Source: Hemileia vastatrix
Lineage: Eukaryota; Basidiomycota; Pucciniomycetes; Pucciniales; Zaghouaniaceae
Assembly: GCA_030280995.1 (NCBI GenBank)
Contig: JASXTE010000017.1
Coordinates: forward strand, 14,994,498-15,058,497
Direction of reading: 5' to 3'
DNA length: 64,000 nt
Below the pieces are notes generated by a model. The model was not told where the DNA came from. It saw nothing but the letters and a program-made list of their open reading frames with translations, and made no database searches. This document shows, one piece after another, positions 35,176 to 46,937 of the stretch (within the stretch, counting starts at the first letter, position 1; each line of letters starts with the position of its first letter). The position numbers and the translations under genes were made by a program.

Positions 35176-37026
35176 TGTGGTGATTATTAATTTATAATTA
35201 TTAAATACATAAAAATGAGCCATAATTTATAGAAAATAAAATATATGATGCTTAATTTAAATGTATAAATAATTTATATAACAATAAAAATAATTTAACA
35301 CTTATTTTACTTATATTTAATAAGATAGTTATATAATTTTATTATGCAATAAGATATTAATTTATATACATAAAATGCATAGTTTTATGCCCTCTTTCAA
35401 TTCCAATGAATTAAAATAACATTTACTTGGCTCCTGGTACAGCCTGGCTGACAGCAGGTAAGTAATTTTTTTTAATATTATTATATATATATATATATAT
35501 TTTGCAATTAAATTTACTGAATTTATTTTATTTTTATTTATTTTTGATTTTTGATTTTCTCTTTTTTTTTTTTTTGGTGATTTTGTTTGTTTTTTCAAGA
35601 ACTTTATCTGGTATTTCAAAAAACATTCAGGATTTTATTTTTATTTTTATTTTTTTTGCAATTTATTTAACAATTTTTTTCTTGTTTTTTTTGTTTTTTT
35701 TAAAAATTTTTTTTCTAGGATATTACCTGGTATTTCAATCATTATTCAGGTTTTTATTTTAAATTTTTCTTTTTTTCAAAATTTTTTACTGATTTTTTTG
35801 CAATTTTTATATTTATTTATTTTTTTATGTTTTTTTTACCAAAAAAATTTTTTCTTTTCAATTATTTTACCAATAATTTTTTATTGTTGGGGGTTTTTTT
35901 AATATATTTGTTTTTTAATTTTTATTTTTTTTGTTTTATAATTTTTTTCCAGGACATTGTGGTCTTCCAACATTGGCAGAGGCCTTTGTTGGTCTGTTTG
36001 GTGCTGGTTTTGTATGTGTTAATTTACATTGGTTGAAGAATTATGTGTATTGTGGTTTTTATTCAGTGAATATTGGGACTATGGGTATGTGGGTACTACC
36101 ATTGGATAGCCCCTGTTTTTCTCTATATTTGATAGCTTGTTGATAATTTTCATATTCCAAGTTTTAAGGGGTCATTTACTAACTTTTCATTTCTAAAAGA
36201 TAGCTGTTTAATTTTGTTTTCTGTGTTTTATGGGCTAACCTTAAGTATCAGGGTTAAGAGCTTAGTACCATTAAGTAAAGCTAATTTGGCTCTATATTTT
36301 ATGTCACAATGTTATCATAGCTTAATTTTGTGCTTCAAGGGTTTTAGTAGTTGTGGTGGATTTTTCTAAGTATTTTGGGCTTTATTGGAGGTTTTTAGTG
36401 GTTTTCTGGCTTCAGGGATGTCCTCCTGACATTGGGCAGCCCACCCGGCTTGATAATAGAAGGCTGGGGAGCCTTTCTGGAGGGTTTTTATTCAATTTGG
36501 CTGTCTACAGCGCCAAAATTAGTTTCTGTGCATAGATGTTAGATGGCTGGTCTGTGGGTACATACAGTAAAAGGGGGAACCTTAGATATCATACAACCAT
36601 CTGGTAAGTATATCAGTGTTTTTCTCACTCAGTTTTCACTGTTTTTTGGCCACAATTTGCTGTGTTTGTTGCAAGGTTAAGTCTTCACTTAACACAACTT
36701 TGGAAACAGGTTTCTCTGGTGTAGCTTTGCAACCTGCATCAAGTATTATTGCTGGTTTCTGTGTAACGAATTCACATTGTTTTGGTTTTCTGGTGTGGGT
36801 CTTTCTGAATTTCAGGTTCTAATTGGTCTGTGGTCTATCTAGGTGAATTTCTTGGCTTGTTAAGCAGTCAAGAAGTGTGTTGGAAGGGGTATAGTAACAG
36901 TCTCTAATTTTCTGTAGCAAATAAATCTCACCTGGTATTTCTCAAAGTGAAAGGGGGTTTTTCTCTCCAGTTTTACTCCAACTCTCTTGGTCAAGGCCTA
37001 TGGCTAGTACTATAGGATTTTCCACA
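35176..37026 (+). repeat. Presumed 5' LTR/leader of element D (left boundary unresolved)
   Basis: The right boundary is set by CCACA at 37022-37026, four bases before a primer-binding site. The left boundary is not certain. TGTGG occurs at 35176 (LTR of 1851 bp) and at 35959 (1068 bp, close to the 1088-bp LTR of B). The interval is T-rich, with a TA dinucleotide run at about 35485-35502 and several CCTGGTATTTC words. No partner LTR is in the window, so neither choice can be checked here. Confidence 0.5.
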
Positions 37027-37030
37027 TTTC

Positions 37031-37047
37031 TGGCGACCAACGTGGGA
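37031..37047 (+). promoter_or_regulatory. Element D primer-binding site (tRNA-Lys-like)
   Basis: TGGCGACCAACGTGGGA differs at two positions from the B site, which is complementary to the 3' end of a eukaryotic tRNA-Lys(CUU). It lies four bases after the putative LTR end, where minus-strand DNA synthesis would be primed. Confidence 0.75.
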
Positions 37048-37179
37048 TCAGGATTTGTTAGCTTTTTGGATTTTCTGTTACTTTTGGACTCTCTTCTTTG
37101 GTTGGAGTTTGGTTTTATGGAATCTATTGGACCATGACATCTTGACCCTTATGCTCTAGTGGTGGTAGTGGAACTATGG

Positions 37180-39010
37180 GTGGTGTTGAGGATCGTAATC
37201 CTCCTTTTCTGTTTGGCCTTCTGTCAGGATCAAGTCCTGGAAGGGGCCTTTGTTTATGGGGGAGGATGTGAAGTTGTTTCTGGAGTTGTTTGAGGCTGCT
37301 GTAAACGTAGATGGTGCTTCTTACTTGGAAATGTGAAGCAATTCATCTTCTATATTGGTGACAGAGCTCTGGTGAAGGAGTTTTCTGCTATAGAGGCTTA
37401 TAGGAGGAATTATTGGAAAAACTTGTGTCTTCAGATGAGAGACAGGTGGTGATCCAGGTACTCTATGGTGGTTCTCAATATGATTGAAAATGAATGGAAA
37501 TCTTATGAGTGGTGTGGACAACCTCCATACTTATAGGAAGTTTCTGGCTCAGTTGGAGCCAGTGATGCATTATTTGGTGGATATGCAGGAGTTGGAGAGT
37601 ACTCACTCTGAAAGGGATATTTTCTGGTCTTCCCTGGCTAGAAATGTCAGGATTGACATGCTGAAGGAGTTGGAAAGGAAGGATAAGATGAAGATTCTTC
37701 CTAATGTGAATCAGAAATTACCTGCTCTTTCTGTGGTGAAGGATTTTGTGGAGGGTCATCTAAAACTTTTGGCAGTGGATTATTTCCAAGAAGCTAGCAC
37801 CAAGTATGTAAGCAAGGTCGATGAAGCTTTTGCTGAAGATGTGGAGGAATCTAGGAAGAAGGAAAGTTTGAACAAGTGAAAGCCTCCTGAGAATCCTAAA
37901 GTGGCTGATTCATTAGTGGAGCAGTTGGATGATCTGAAAAAACAGTTATTTATTTTTGTTCAGGAGGCTCAGAAGGCCAATAAGGCTTCTTCTCAGCCTA
38001 GAAATTTTGAAAGGAGGGTTGGTAGGAGTGATCCTTGGGTCTGCTCTTATTGCAGAAGGAAGGGCCACAAGTAAAATTATTGTTGGGCACTAAATAGGGA
38101 TGTGTCTGAAGGGAAGGTAGATTTTGATAGGAAAGTGCTCAAGTTCCCAGATGGTTCTTTTGTGAAGCGTAATGATGGTCAGGCTTCAGTGGACTTGGTG
38201 AGGAGGAGACATAATGTCAACTCAAGGAGGCCAAGGTTTGAAGAGTTGCCTAATGAGGCTTCCTCTTCTGGTAAAGATGGAGATGATGGAAAGGGTAAGG
38301 AAAAGGAGGCTAATAGAGTCTCATTAACATCTTCCTTTGGTGGTTTGGAGTTGTATTCTTGTGGTGGAAAGTCAAGTGGTGAATGCTTGGCTGGTGTTTA
38401 TGATGTGGAAGCAGGAAAATTGGGAAGGCCTTAAAGCAGTTCTCAGGCCCAACCAAAGCCTAAGGCTTAAAAGGTGCATCCTAATTTGAGTGCAGCTAGG
38501 AAGAAGTACAGTAAAGAGGAGCTGTATAAAATTCAGAAGTGTATAGCTGATATGGGCCCCCGTAGTTTTGGAGCATTGGACATAAATGGTGAGCCAATAC
38601 CTATGGATTTTGATTCTTACTCTGAGGAGGATGTCCTTTTGGCCTCATTTCAAAAGCCTGCTGCAGCTAGAGGGTCTGGTGAGGGATCTGGTTTGGTTTG
38701 TGTTGATGGTAAATCTGTTGGTGATTCTGGTCCTCAAGAATGTTCTAGGACAAAGATAGTAAAGCAAAGAGCTAACTTTGAGAGGCCAGTGGTTTCTAGT
38801 CAAGTTAATGCTATGGACTCTGTCCTGGAAAGGAAGAATAATGGTCAGGTTTCCCTTACTTATGAGGAGTTGTATGCTATCAGTCCTGGGTTGGCTGATA
38901 GGTAGAAAATGTTGTTGACCAGAAGAAGGGTTTCTTCTGGGGAGGTATATTAAATTTGTGATTCTGCTGAAAAAATTTAGTGAGGGGTTGGAAACTCATT
39001 TTTCTTAACC
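37180..39010 (+). pseudogene. Element D gag (capsid, zinc knuckle, linker), broken
   Basis: Capsid homology to B and C begins near 37220 (GEDVK(L)FLEL) and is frame-broken until the open block 37484-37879 (ERDIFWSSLARNVRIDMLKELERKDKMK). The knuckle at about 38040-38085 reads VCSYCRRKGHK, stop, NYC: all CX2CX4HX4C ligands are present but a TAA sits straight after the His segment. The linker blocks 38102-38434 and 38474-38905 follow (GGLELYSCGGKSSGECLAGVYDV). Confidence 0.82.
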
Positions 39011-39032
39011 TCTGCATTATGTCAATGTCACT

Positions 39033-39420
39033 ATGAATGGCAGGAAAGCTAAGGCATTGGTGTATTCAGGTTCTCAGATTAACCTGACTTCTTTGGTTGA
39101 GGCAACTCATTTAGGCCTCCCCATCAAAATAGGTATTGGTGGAAATTTGAGAGGGATTGGTGGCCATGTCACTGAATTGGTTGGAACATCTGAGTTTGTG
39201 AAGTTAGATGTTGGGGGAGCCTCAGGGAAGGTTCATTTTTATATTGTAAATGCAACAGTGAGAGCTGTTTTGGGTGGGCCATTCTTTATGGATTTTCAGG
39301 AAAAATTGGCTATCAATTTGATTTGGGAATCAGTTTGGATCTGACTGGTGAAAATAAAATGAGGCTTCACATGAGGTTATCATCCCCTGGAGAGGATGTT
39401 TGGGAGACCAGGCCTGGTTT
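39033..39420 (+). pseudogene. Element D retropepsin with DSG changed to YSG
   Basis: The block 39033-39344 reads ALVYSGSQINLTSLVEATHLGLPIK and GIGGNLRGIGGHVTEL. The catalytic Asp is Tyr (GAT to TAT at 39061-39063 by comparison with C). The frame slips near 39300; homology continues to MRLHMRLSSPGEDVW-like text. It is inactive as a protease. Confidence 0.85.
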
Positions 39421-40270
39421 GTCTTCAATGTGCCAGTGCATGGACTGTTGTAGGAGAAGAAGAGAAGTGCGTTCTGCCTTTGGTTATTTAGAGTGAGACT
39501 CAGGCTCTAGTGGTAGTCTGTCTTTTTTAGAGTGATGAGGGCTGATAACCCTAGTGCTAAAAGCTCTCCCCAAGATGAGGAAATCCCAGGTTGTAGTAGG
39601 TCAGCTCCCTTGGAGGTATACCGATTGGATTTTCAACTTTCTCTTTTTAATGTTTCTCTTCTCTGCAAGTATTCTTCAAGTTTTCAATAAAGTATCTGTT
39701 CTCTCTTAAAATTCTCTTTTATTTTTATTTCAAGTTCAAAGAAGAAGATTTGTTATATATCTTTATTCAATGATATGCATAAATTCAGTGGAGTGGTGAT
39801 ATTGGGGTCTAAAAGTAAGTCCTCCCAATTGTGCACCACAAGGGTTTCTTCTACACTTTTCAAAAAAATTACCTTGGCCACATCTGTGAGAATTGGGGAA
39901 ACCCCCAGTTATTTTTGTAGGATAGAAGAAAACTCAAGGAAAAAAAAACAAAATTTCAAGATAAATGAAGAAAATCAAGAATTAATTTGAAGATAATTAA
40001 GAAAGAAGACATGAAATATTTTTGTGAAGATATTAAGATCAATTTTTGGGCCTCAAGCATGAGTAAAACTGCACTAAATTTTGAAGGAAGAAGATCAGCA
40101 AGATCAATTTTTGGGCCTCCAGCATAAGGATAAACTGCACAATTTTGGAAGACATGATTCAGCAGATTAATCAAAATTTTAAGATTTGGAAGATGGAAAT
40201 GAAGATGAAGATGTGGAATTTCAGAAAAGTTTTGGAGTGGTGTGATTTGGGAATAAAAGTAAGTTCTCCC
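39421..40270 (+). other. Element D protease-RT spacer with two hairpin modules
   Basis: Matches C 14430-15500 in the opposite orientation. It holds (T/A)TTGGGCCTC(A/C)AGCAT with GAGT/AAGG partners and (A)TAAA(A)CTGCAC tails at about 40046-40075 and 40108-40141, roughly 62-66 bp apart. AAGTCCTCCCAATTGTGCAC (about 39815) and its relative at 40262 form a ~447-bp duplication. No usable frame. Confidence 0.55.
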
Positions 40271-40379
40271 GATTGTGCACTACAAGGGTTTCTTCTACAC
40301 CTTTGAAAAATATTACCTTGGCCACACATGTGAGCAATGGGAAAACCCTTGGTTTTTGCTCCAGGTCTTGTTGTAAAGA

Positions 40380-40997
40380 TGTCCTGAAGATTCCTCAAGT
40401 GGAAGGTGGAGCTTCAAAGTATAAGAAGGTAGTGCAGAAGATTAGGCCTGTCAATGAGCCTATGCCTGTTCGTTTGAATCCTCCTTTGAAGAGACCTCTT
40501 TGTCAAGAGATCTGTAATGTACTCCTCTGGTGAAGAATCCTCCTGATTTTGTGAAAACTGCTAGAGTGACTGTGGAAAGTTTGAAAGACATTAATTTTGG
40601 TCCTGATGGGTGGTTTTCTGATGAGGAAAAGAGGTTTTTGTTGTAAATTATTGTGCTGAGGGAGAAAGTGGTGGATTTGGGGAAGAGGAAAGGGGTGTGG
40701 TGAAACACTCTTATGAGGAACCTTACTTGATTCCTGTGGTTAGTCATGAACCTTGAAAAATCAAACCTATTCCAATTCCAGCTGCTATCAAGGATGATTT
40801 TGTAGAGATTGTTAGGGAAAGAGTCAGGACTGGTTTATACAAGCAATCAAAATCTAGTTACTCTAGTCCAGGATTCTGTCTAAAGAAGCAGAATGGGAAT
40901 CTGAGGATGGGTTATGATCTTAGAGTCATGAATAGAGTCACTATCAAGGATTCTGGGATGCTTCCAAGTGAACAAGATTTTGTCGAAGCTTTTTCTG
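40380..40997 (+). pseudogene. Element D reverse transcriptase, 5' part (interrupted by A2)
   Basis: KYKKVVQKIRPVNEPMPVRLNPPLKRP opens the domain. After frameshifts it continues as ERVRTGLYKQSKSSYSSPGF, LRMGYDLRVMNRVTIKDSG and FVEAFSGR, where the A2 insertion begins. Homologous residues resume at 63592 (VCYGLGDLMGGFDER). Confidence 0.88.
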
Positions 40998-41002
40998 GAA
41001 GG
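40998..41002 (+). repeat. Left target-site duplication of A2
   Basis: GAAGG, paired with GAAGA at 63587-63591; one mismatch. The uninterrupted site in B reads GGGAGAGTGTG, which supports GAAGA as the original. Confidence 0.85.
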
Positions 41003-41773
41003 TGTCACGCGCCACGTGACACTCGAGGCAAAATCAGCTCATTAAATCAATAATATCCAGTCCTAAATCTATACTCGAAGCGCAGAAAGCAACTCTCCAT
41101 AGCAACTGTGATTCCCCTTTGTGTACTTACTATTTAACTGAGCTAGCCTAAACTCTAAATCTAAATTAGTCAATCTCCCAATAGGGTGCCTTAGTCTCCT
41201 TTTCAATAAGCGACGCACAGCGCTAGGTTCAACGTAATAGTACAGTAGTAGTTTTCATTAAAGTTTTGTTAATTAATTAAAAAGGGGTAAATTGAGCATG
41301 GACGGATATTTAGCGAAGAGGGTCTAAGTGTATGTTAGTAATGGTCAATGGTATGGGAATGGTGCGATGAAAGGGAGGTCAATGCGAGGAGGAACAAAGG
41401 ATATAAAAGGGTTGGGTATTTGGTTTGATATTCCTTAGAATTAAATTATAAAACGTATTTACATCAATAGTGGTAATTCTTTAAAGTTAAATCAATGTTA
41501 TTGTATCTTTCTTTTATTTTCTCAAGATTCATTTCTAAATCCTAAATCTTTGATTATTGAGTTTCCAACCCTTTGTGAGATCTTAAGAACTCCTATTACC
41601 TTTGAAACTATTTTATAATTCTTCTCGAACAAACCTTGAACCTGTAGCTCTTACTTCGAGTAACCTTCAAATCACTTCCTCGAATAATTCCTCTGTGCTT
41701 CAAAGAAGTTTCTAAATCTCTCATCTCACTTTCAGGAACATCCTCGACCTTGTGCATAGGTCGTCCGGTGACA
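41003..41773 (+). repeat. 5' LTR of A2 (771 bp)
   Basis: Starts TGTCACGCGCC and ends GGTGACA. About 25 differences from the 3' LTR at 62816-63586 by eye (about 97% identity). A TATA box is at 41402-41408. Confidence 0.95.
41402..41408 (+). promoter_or_regulatory. TATA box in A2 5' LTR
   Basis: TATAAAA within GGATATAAAAGGG. Conserved at the same place in the 3' LTR and in A1. Confidence 0.6.
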
Positions 41774-41845
41774 GTATAATTTAATTCTCTGTAGTTCTCA
41801 TTCTTTGCACTACTACGTCCTTTTAGGTGTTTTTAAAGTTTTAAA

Positions 41846-43033
41846 ATGGCACCTGTTCAACGCACTCCTCCTCCGGGGGCTACTACTAGAGCTCGCGCTA
41901 GGGGCAGGTCAACAGCCACAAGGTCTGTTTCCCGCACTCACTCTTTAGAACCACTCGACCTTAGGGAACGGCAACATTCAGTTCAATCTGTAGAAGACAT
42001 CCCACAAGATTTTGAGGATTCTAGTGATGAAGAAGAAGGAGAGGATACAATGCACGAGGCACTATCCGCCCCAGCCAATCACCCTCCTGGTCAATCCTCA
42101 GAACCTGGACCATCTAACTCTCTGGAAGATTTCATGAGACTTTTCATGAAAACCCTTTCAAATCCAATGTCTTCAGAGGGATCTAAGTTCAAAACTCCTT
42201 CTATGAAATCTCCTGACAAATTCGACGGAGATCACCCCGACAGATTGCAACCCTTCTTGCAAACCTGCAAGCTACTGTTCCATAATGACCCTCAAACCTT
42301 TAATAGCGACCAATCAAAGGTCTTTTACGCTTCTTCATTCCTAGCCGGGAAAGCAGCAAGATGGTTCGAAACTTATCTGCTCATGCTTTCTTCGACAGAA
42401 ACCCACTTACTTATCAATAATTGGGAAAAATTCGAAGACCAACTTTTTACGTTGTTTGGGGACCCTAATGAAACGGACAACGCAGAAATTGAACTTGATT
42501 TCCTTTGCATGAGTTTTAATGGTAAAGCCTCTGAATATATCTCGAACTTCAGAGCACTTCAAACTCAAGTAGGTTGGAATGATGCTGCCCTTAAGTATCA
42601 TTTCAAGAAAGGACTTCCTTTGAGGATTCTGGATCAATTAAATCTTCACGGTCAGAAGATGACTACTTTAACAGATTTAATGGATCAAACCCTCAAACTC
42701 GAAAGTGTTTATCAAGGATGACTTCAACATCGTCGATATGCCAACAAATCTCAAGGCCTATATTTTAAATCGGGAACTTCTTCACACCCACGACCAAATC
42801 AATCCTCCTTGACTCAATCCAAAACCAATAAGGGGAAGGATAAACCTCGACCAAAAGGCTCGACCCCAGGCGATATCAGCAAAGTACTGGATCCTAAAGG
42901 GGAACTTAAAGAAGCTGAGAGGAAGAGACGAGCAGATAATGGGTTATGTATGTATTGTGGGGGTAAGCACAAGTTGGAAGACTGTGTAAAGTTGAAGGAA
43001 AGAGAAGGTACTAGTTCAAAGTCAAAAAACTAG
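41846..43033 (+). pseudogene. A2 gag (capsid plus zinc knuckle), one nonsense codon
   Basis: It starts at the ATG at 41846 (MAPVQRTPPPG). Order: an Arg-rich N-terminus, an acidic block (EDSSDEEEGED), a capsid of Ty3/Gypsy type (DGDHPDRLQPFLQTCKLLF, KAARWFETYL, FNGKASEYISNFRAL) and a C-terminal knuckle CMYCGGKHKLEDC (spacing 2-3-4, one shorter than usual). A TGA at 42719-42721 interrupts it where A1 has CGG/CGA Arg (YQGRL); the frame continues to the natural stop at 43033 (SSKSKN). Otherwise it is intact over about 395 codons. Confidence 0.9.
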
Positions 43034-44395
43034 TATCTCAATACAGGTATCCCCTCAACAGATTCTCTTGAAGATGAAGAGGACGACCAAATCAACGTTG
43101 AAGCCATTAAATCAACTCTACTGGAAATCTACCACGATTTCCTCGATGTCTTCTCAATCCGCAAGGCCAATAAGCTACCACCTCATCGACCCTACGACCA
43201 TCAAATAGAGTAAATAGGCCCAGTACCTCCGGCAGGTCCTGTCTATTCTTTGTCGAAGGACGAATCTCAAGTTCTTCGAGACTACATTGCAGAGAATGTA
43301 GCCAAAGGTTTCATCAGAGCCAGTAAATCTCCAACTGGCTCCCCTGTCCTCTTTGCAAAAAAGAAGGACAGTAGTCTTAGGTTGTTTGTTGACTATAGAA
43401 AGCTCAACACAGTCACTAAGAAGAATGCATATCCTGTTCCTCCTATGTCATTACTTCTTACCCTTTTCAATGGTGCTAATTTCTTTTCTAAAATTGATCT
43501 TAGAGGCGCTTACAATCTGATTCGCATTGCAGAAGGTCATGAACCACTGACTGCAATGCGCACTAGATTTGGTAGTTTTGAATATTTAGTTATGCCTTTT
43601 GGATTATGTAACACACCTTCAACTTTTCAAACTTTTGTTAATGACATCTTCCAAGATGTTGTCAAACAATTTGTTGTCGTCTATTTAGATGATATTTTAA
43701 TTTTCTCGAAGACACTGGATGAACAAATTCATCATGATCGACAGGTCCTAAATCATCTTCGAGATCATGGTTTCTACGCCAAGCATAATAAATGCGAATT
43801 CCACCTCAAATCAATTGATTTTTTGGGTTTTACCTTGTCCACTGACGGTTTAGTCATGGATGACAAAAAAGTCCAGAAAATCCTGGAATGGCCTGAGCCC
43901 AAAAACATTAAATCGCTCTAAGGATTTTTGGGTTTTGCCAACTTCTATAGAAGATTTATTAAAGATTACTCTAAAACTATTTCCAATCTTACTTCTCTTC
44001 TTTGAAAAGACATTCCTTTTGTTTTTACTTCTACAGCACAAAAGGAATTTGAAGCACTAAAAACGGCGTTCACCACAGCCCCAATTCTTCAACATTTTGA
44101 TCCTTCTGCCTCGACAATAGTTGAGACAGATGCAAGCGATTATGCTATTGCAGGGGTCATCTCCCAATTAAATCCTGAAACAAATTTGTTTCATCCTGTT
44201 GCTTTTGAGTCATGCAAACTCATAGCCGCAGAATTAAATTATGAAATTCATGACAAAGAGCTTTTAGCTATTATCCATTGTCTTAAAAAATGGTGTTCTT
44301 TTCTTCTCAGCCTAGTAAGTCCTTTTCAAATTTTAACAGATCATAATGCTTTGAAATACTTCATGTCTTCTAAAGTGTTAACCATGGCGTAAAGC
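43034..44395 (+). pseudogene. A2 reverse transcriptase - RNase H; protease deleted
   Basis: Straight after the gag stop the sequence jumps to [20 protein letters not shown], the end of the A1 protease-RT linker, so the retropepsin and about 600 bp are missing. RT (from SKDESQVL at 43250) has [28 protein letters not shown] and YLDD at 43682-43693. A TAA at 43919 replaces Gln in KSLQGF and a TGA near 44004 replaces Arg. RNase H has VETDASDYAIAG, HDKELLAI and TDHNALKYF. A frameshift at about 44385 leads to integrase. Confidence 0.9.
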
Positions 44396-44399
44396 CAGG

Positions 44400-45846
44400 T
44401 GGGCTGAATTTTTGTCTGAATTTTCCTTCTCTATTTCCTATTGCCTAGGTAAAAACTGCATTGTCCCAGATATCTTGTCACGTCAGGACGACGTTTACCA
44501 ACAGCGGGGGGACGCATTTGCTGACAAGAACCCAGAAAATGTGCAATCAATCTTCAACGAATCAATGTTAACAACTCATCAACTTAATTCGATGACAATT
44601 CAATCTTTTCGAAATCCACTATCCAACATCCTCGAAGCTCAGTCGAAGGACAAATATTGTTTAGGGTTAAAAGACAAAATACTCTCGAAGCAAGGGGCCA
44701 AAAGATTTAGTATTGAATCAGGTCTATTAGTCTTTGAAGGTAGAGTAGTCATACCCGACAACAATGAGATAAAATTATGGATTTTCAACAATCGACATGA
44801 TTCTCCATTAGCTGGTCATTTTGGGGTTGATAAAACCTACCAGTTAATAGCAAGGGATTTCTTCTGGCCAGGTATGACCAGGGAAATCAAGGCCTATATA
44901 AAAGCTTGTTACGAATGTAATAGGAATAAGGCTCCCCGTCACCGGAAGCATGGGTTGCTTCAACCACATCCTATTCCCTCTAAACCTTGGGAATCTTTAT
45001 CGATGGATTTCATTTCTCAACTTCCTTTTTCTAATGATTTTGATGCTATATTAGTAATAGTAGATAGATTTTCAAAAATGTCTATTTTCATTAAAACCAC
45101 TACTACTGCTACAGCAGAAGATTTGTCAAAATTGTTTCTAGAATATGTATTTTCTAAACACGGCTTACCAAATGATATTATTTCAGATAGAGGCTCATTT
45201 TTTGTATCCACATTCTGGACCCAACTGTGTTGACAACTCAATATCACGAGGAACCTCTCCACGGCCTATCACCCTGAAACCAATGGTCAAACAGAAAGAG
45301 TTAACCAAATCCTCAAACAATATCTTCGAATGTATGTCAGTTACAAACAAGACGATTGGACCACATGGTTACCATTGGCCTAATTTTTTTAAAATAACTC
45401 TACTCATTCTTCGACACGACAATCTCCCTTCGAAACCATTTATGGACAACATCCTCGATTCAACTCAATCCATGTAGGAACTTATCATCCTGTGGAACAT
45501 TATCTTCCAACTATATCACAACTACAAGAAGAACTTAAAATACATTTGGAATAAGCAATTCGAAGATACAAGGAACAGGCCGACAAACATCGACAATCTG
45601 CTCCTTCCTTTAAACCAGGCAACAAAGTATGGCTCGACGCACGAAACATTCGAACAACACGACCATCAAAGAAACTGGATGAAAAGCGCTTGGGACCATT
45701 CTAAATTGACTCTGAAGTCTCTAAAACTGAATTTCGACTCAAGTTACCTCCTAAATGGCAGGCGATTCACCCTGTTTTCCATGTATCTCTCCTGGAACTG
45801 GCTCAAGAAATATACCCGGGCAAGAACCAACCCCCTCCGGAACCGG
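44400..45846 (+). pseudogene. A2 integrase (broken), interrupted by B before the chromodomain
   Basis: Open to 45233 with the zinc domain (RHDSPLAGHFG, CYECNRNK) and the catalytic Asps (SMDFISQL, ISDRGSFF). A TGA at 45231-45233 replaces Arg of LCRQLN. The third motif [13 protein letters not shown] follows in another frame. The tail (IHPVFHISLLELAQEIYPG) runs to 45846, where element B enters after CCGGAACCGG. All catalytic residues are present, but the reading frame is broken at least four times. Confidence 0.9.
45842..45846 (+). repeat. Left target-site duplication of B
   Basis: ACCGG, repeated at 60597-60601. The uninterrupted A1 copy has a single ACCGG at the matching site, confirming a clean insertion. 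Confidence 0.92.
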
Positions 45847-45928
45847 TGTGGTAGCCTAAAGTTTAGTATGGCACCTAAGTACATAAATGGAGTTATTACG
45901 GCGTGCAAGATTGGCGTTATTATTTTTT

Positions 45929-45940
45929 TATATATAAAAG
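45929..45940 (+). promoter_or_regulatory. TATA box in B 5' LTR
   Basis: TATATATAAAAG after a T run; conserved in the 3' LTR and the partial LTR copy. Confidence 0.6.
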
Positions 45941-46310
45941 GGTTTTATTTAATTTATTTGAGTTTTAAATATGAAGAAATTGGTCACGAGAAAATGCCTA
46001 CACAAAACAATTTATTTTACAGAGAAAACTTATTTTTACGGTCTGAAAAATTTATAAGTATCAAGTCGAGTCACTCAAGAACCTTGGGAAATTTTCCCAG
46101 AATTTTTACTATTTTTCTTAGATTTTTAAATGAATTTTAAAGTTTTATAGAAATATTTACGTTTTCAGAAATTACTTAACTTCGATGAATTTTCACGGGG
46201 TAATTAGAGATGCGCAGACTACGAAAATTAGTTTGGTATGTAAAGGGGAAGTAGCTCTATTATGTGCAATTATTCTAGATTTTTTATTATAGTTTTAAGG
46301 TTCTAATTGA

Positions 46311-46352
46311 GTCCGGAAGTCCGGACGGACTCCGTACGGGCTCCGGATTGAC
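46311..46352. promoter_or_regulatory. GC-rich CGG/CCG island in B LTR
   Basis: Within otherwise AT-rich DNA this stretch packs TCCGG, TCCGGA, CGGAC, CCGTACGG and CTCCGG, with GAGTCCG/CGGACTC as inverted arms. The same island is at about 59327-59375 (with an extra CGGACTCCGTA unit) and at 59969-60010. CGG/CCG triplets are the half-sites of Zn2Cys6 regulators. The link to the antisense genes of the element is inference. Confidence 0.45.
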
Positions 46353-46937
46353 TCTGGGAGAGCTCTGGAGGGGAAAACTTAGGCACGTGACTAGGAATAC
46401 TTAAGCGCCTGTCAAACTCGAAATTGAGAGGGGGGACACATCATACAGCTTAATCTTTAACTACCACAGTCTCATTTTTTATTACTCAACAAATTAAATA
46501 AGTTATAATACCCTTATAACATTTATTATTTTTACATAACATTTTAGAAATACAATTCAACAATTTAAATCACACTTCATATAGGGTATCTTTAGAAAGG
46601 TCTTCGTTGCTGGGACTTGATTATTGCTGTCTCATAAAAATTCAAATCATTATAAAAACATAAAGTTCAATCTTTACAGATCTTTCACTGGTACACCTTA
46701 ATTGTTGTTATCAGTATTTCTTTCTCAACAGCCACTTTCATTAAATCTCAATAAGCGTTAAATATTTTAGAGTTTCATTATTTTTATCAATCAGATCCAA
46801 GTAGACTGGGTAGCTTAGTGATTTAGAATTCTCATTTTGTTATTTTATTGGAAGGACGGGGTTTTCAGCTAAATCCACATATCTCCTCCGGATTCTGCTT
46901 ATAGCAAGGCAACTGTAAGAGTTTACCTTACCATAGT

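Larger units (their letters stand above)
45847..46934 (+). repeat. 5' LTR of B (1088 bp)
   Basis: Starts TGTGGTAGCC and ends TTACCTTACCAT. The 3' partner is 59507-60596. The end AT rather than CA is inferred from the 5-bp duplication; a 4-bp reading (CCGG) would place the end two bases further on. It contains a TATA box and a GC-rich CGG/CCG island. Confidence 0.93.

Noticed and set aside
46931..46936. B LTR ending CA with a 4-bp duplication (CCGG)
   Set aside because: The 5-bp duplication ACCGG with an LTR ending CCAT fits the empty site in A1 equally well and is the usual size for Ty3/Gypsy; kept as the alternative.
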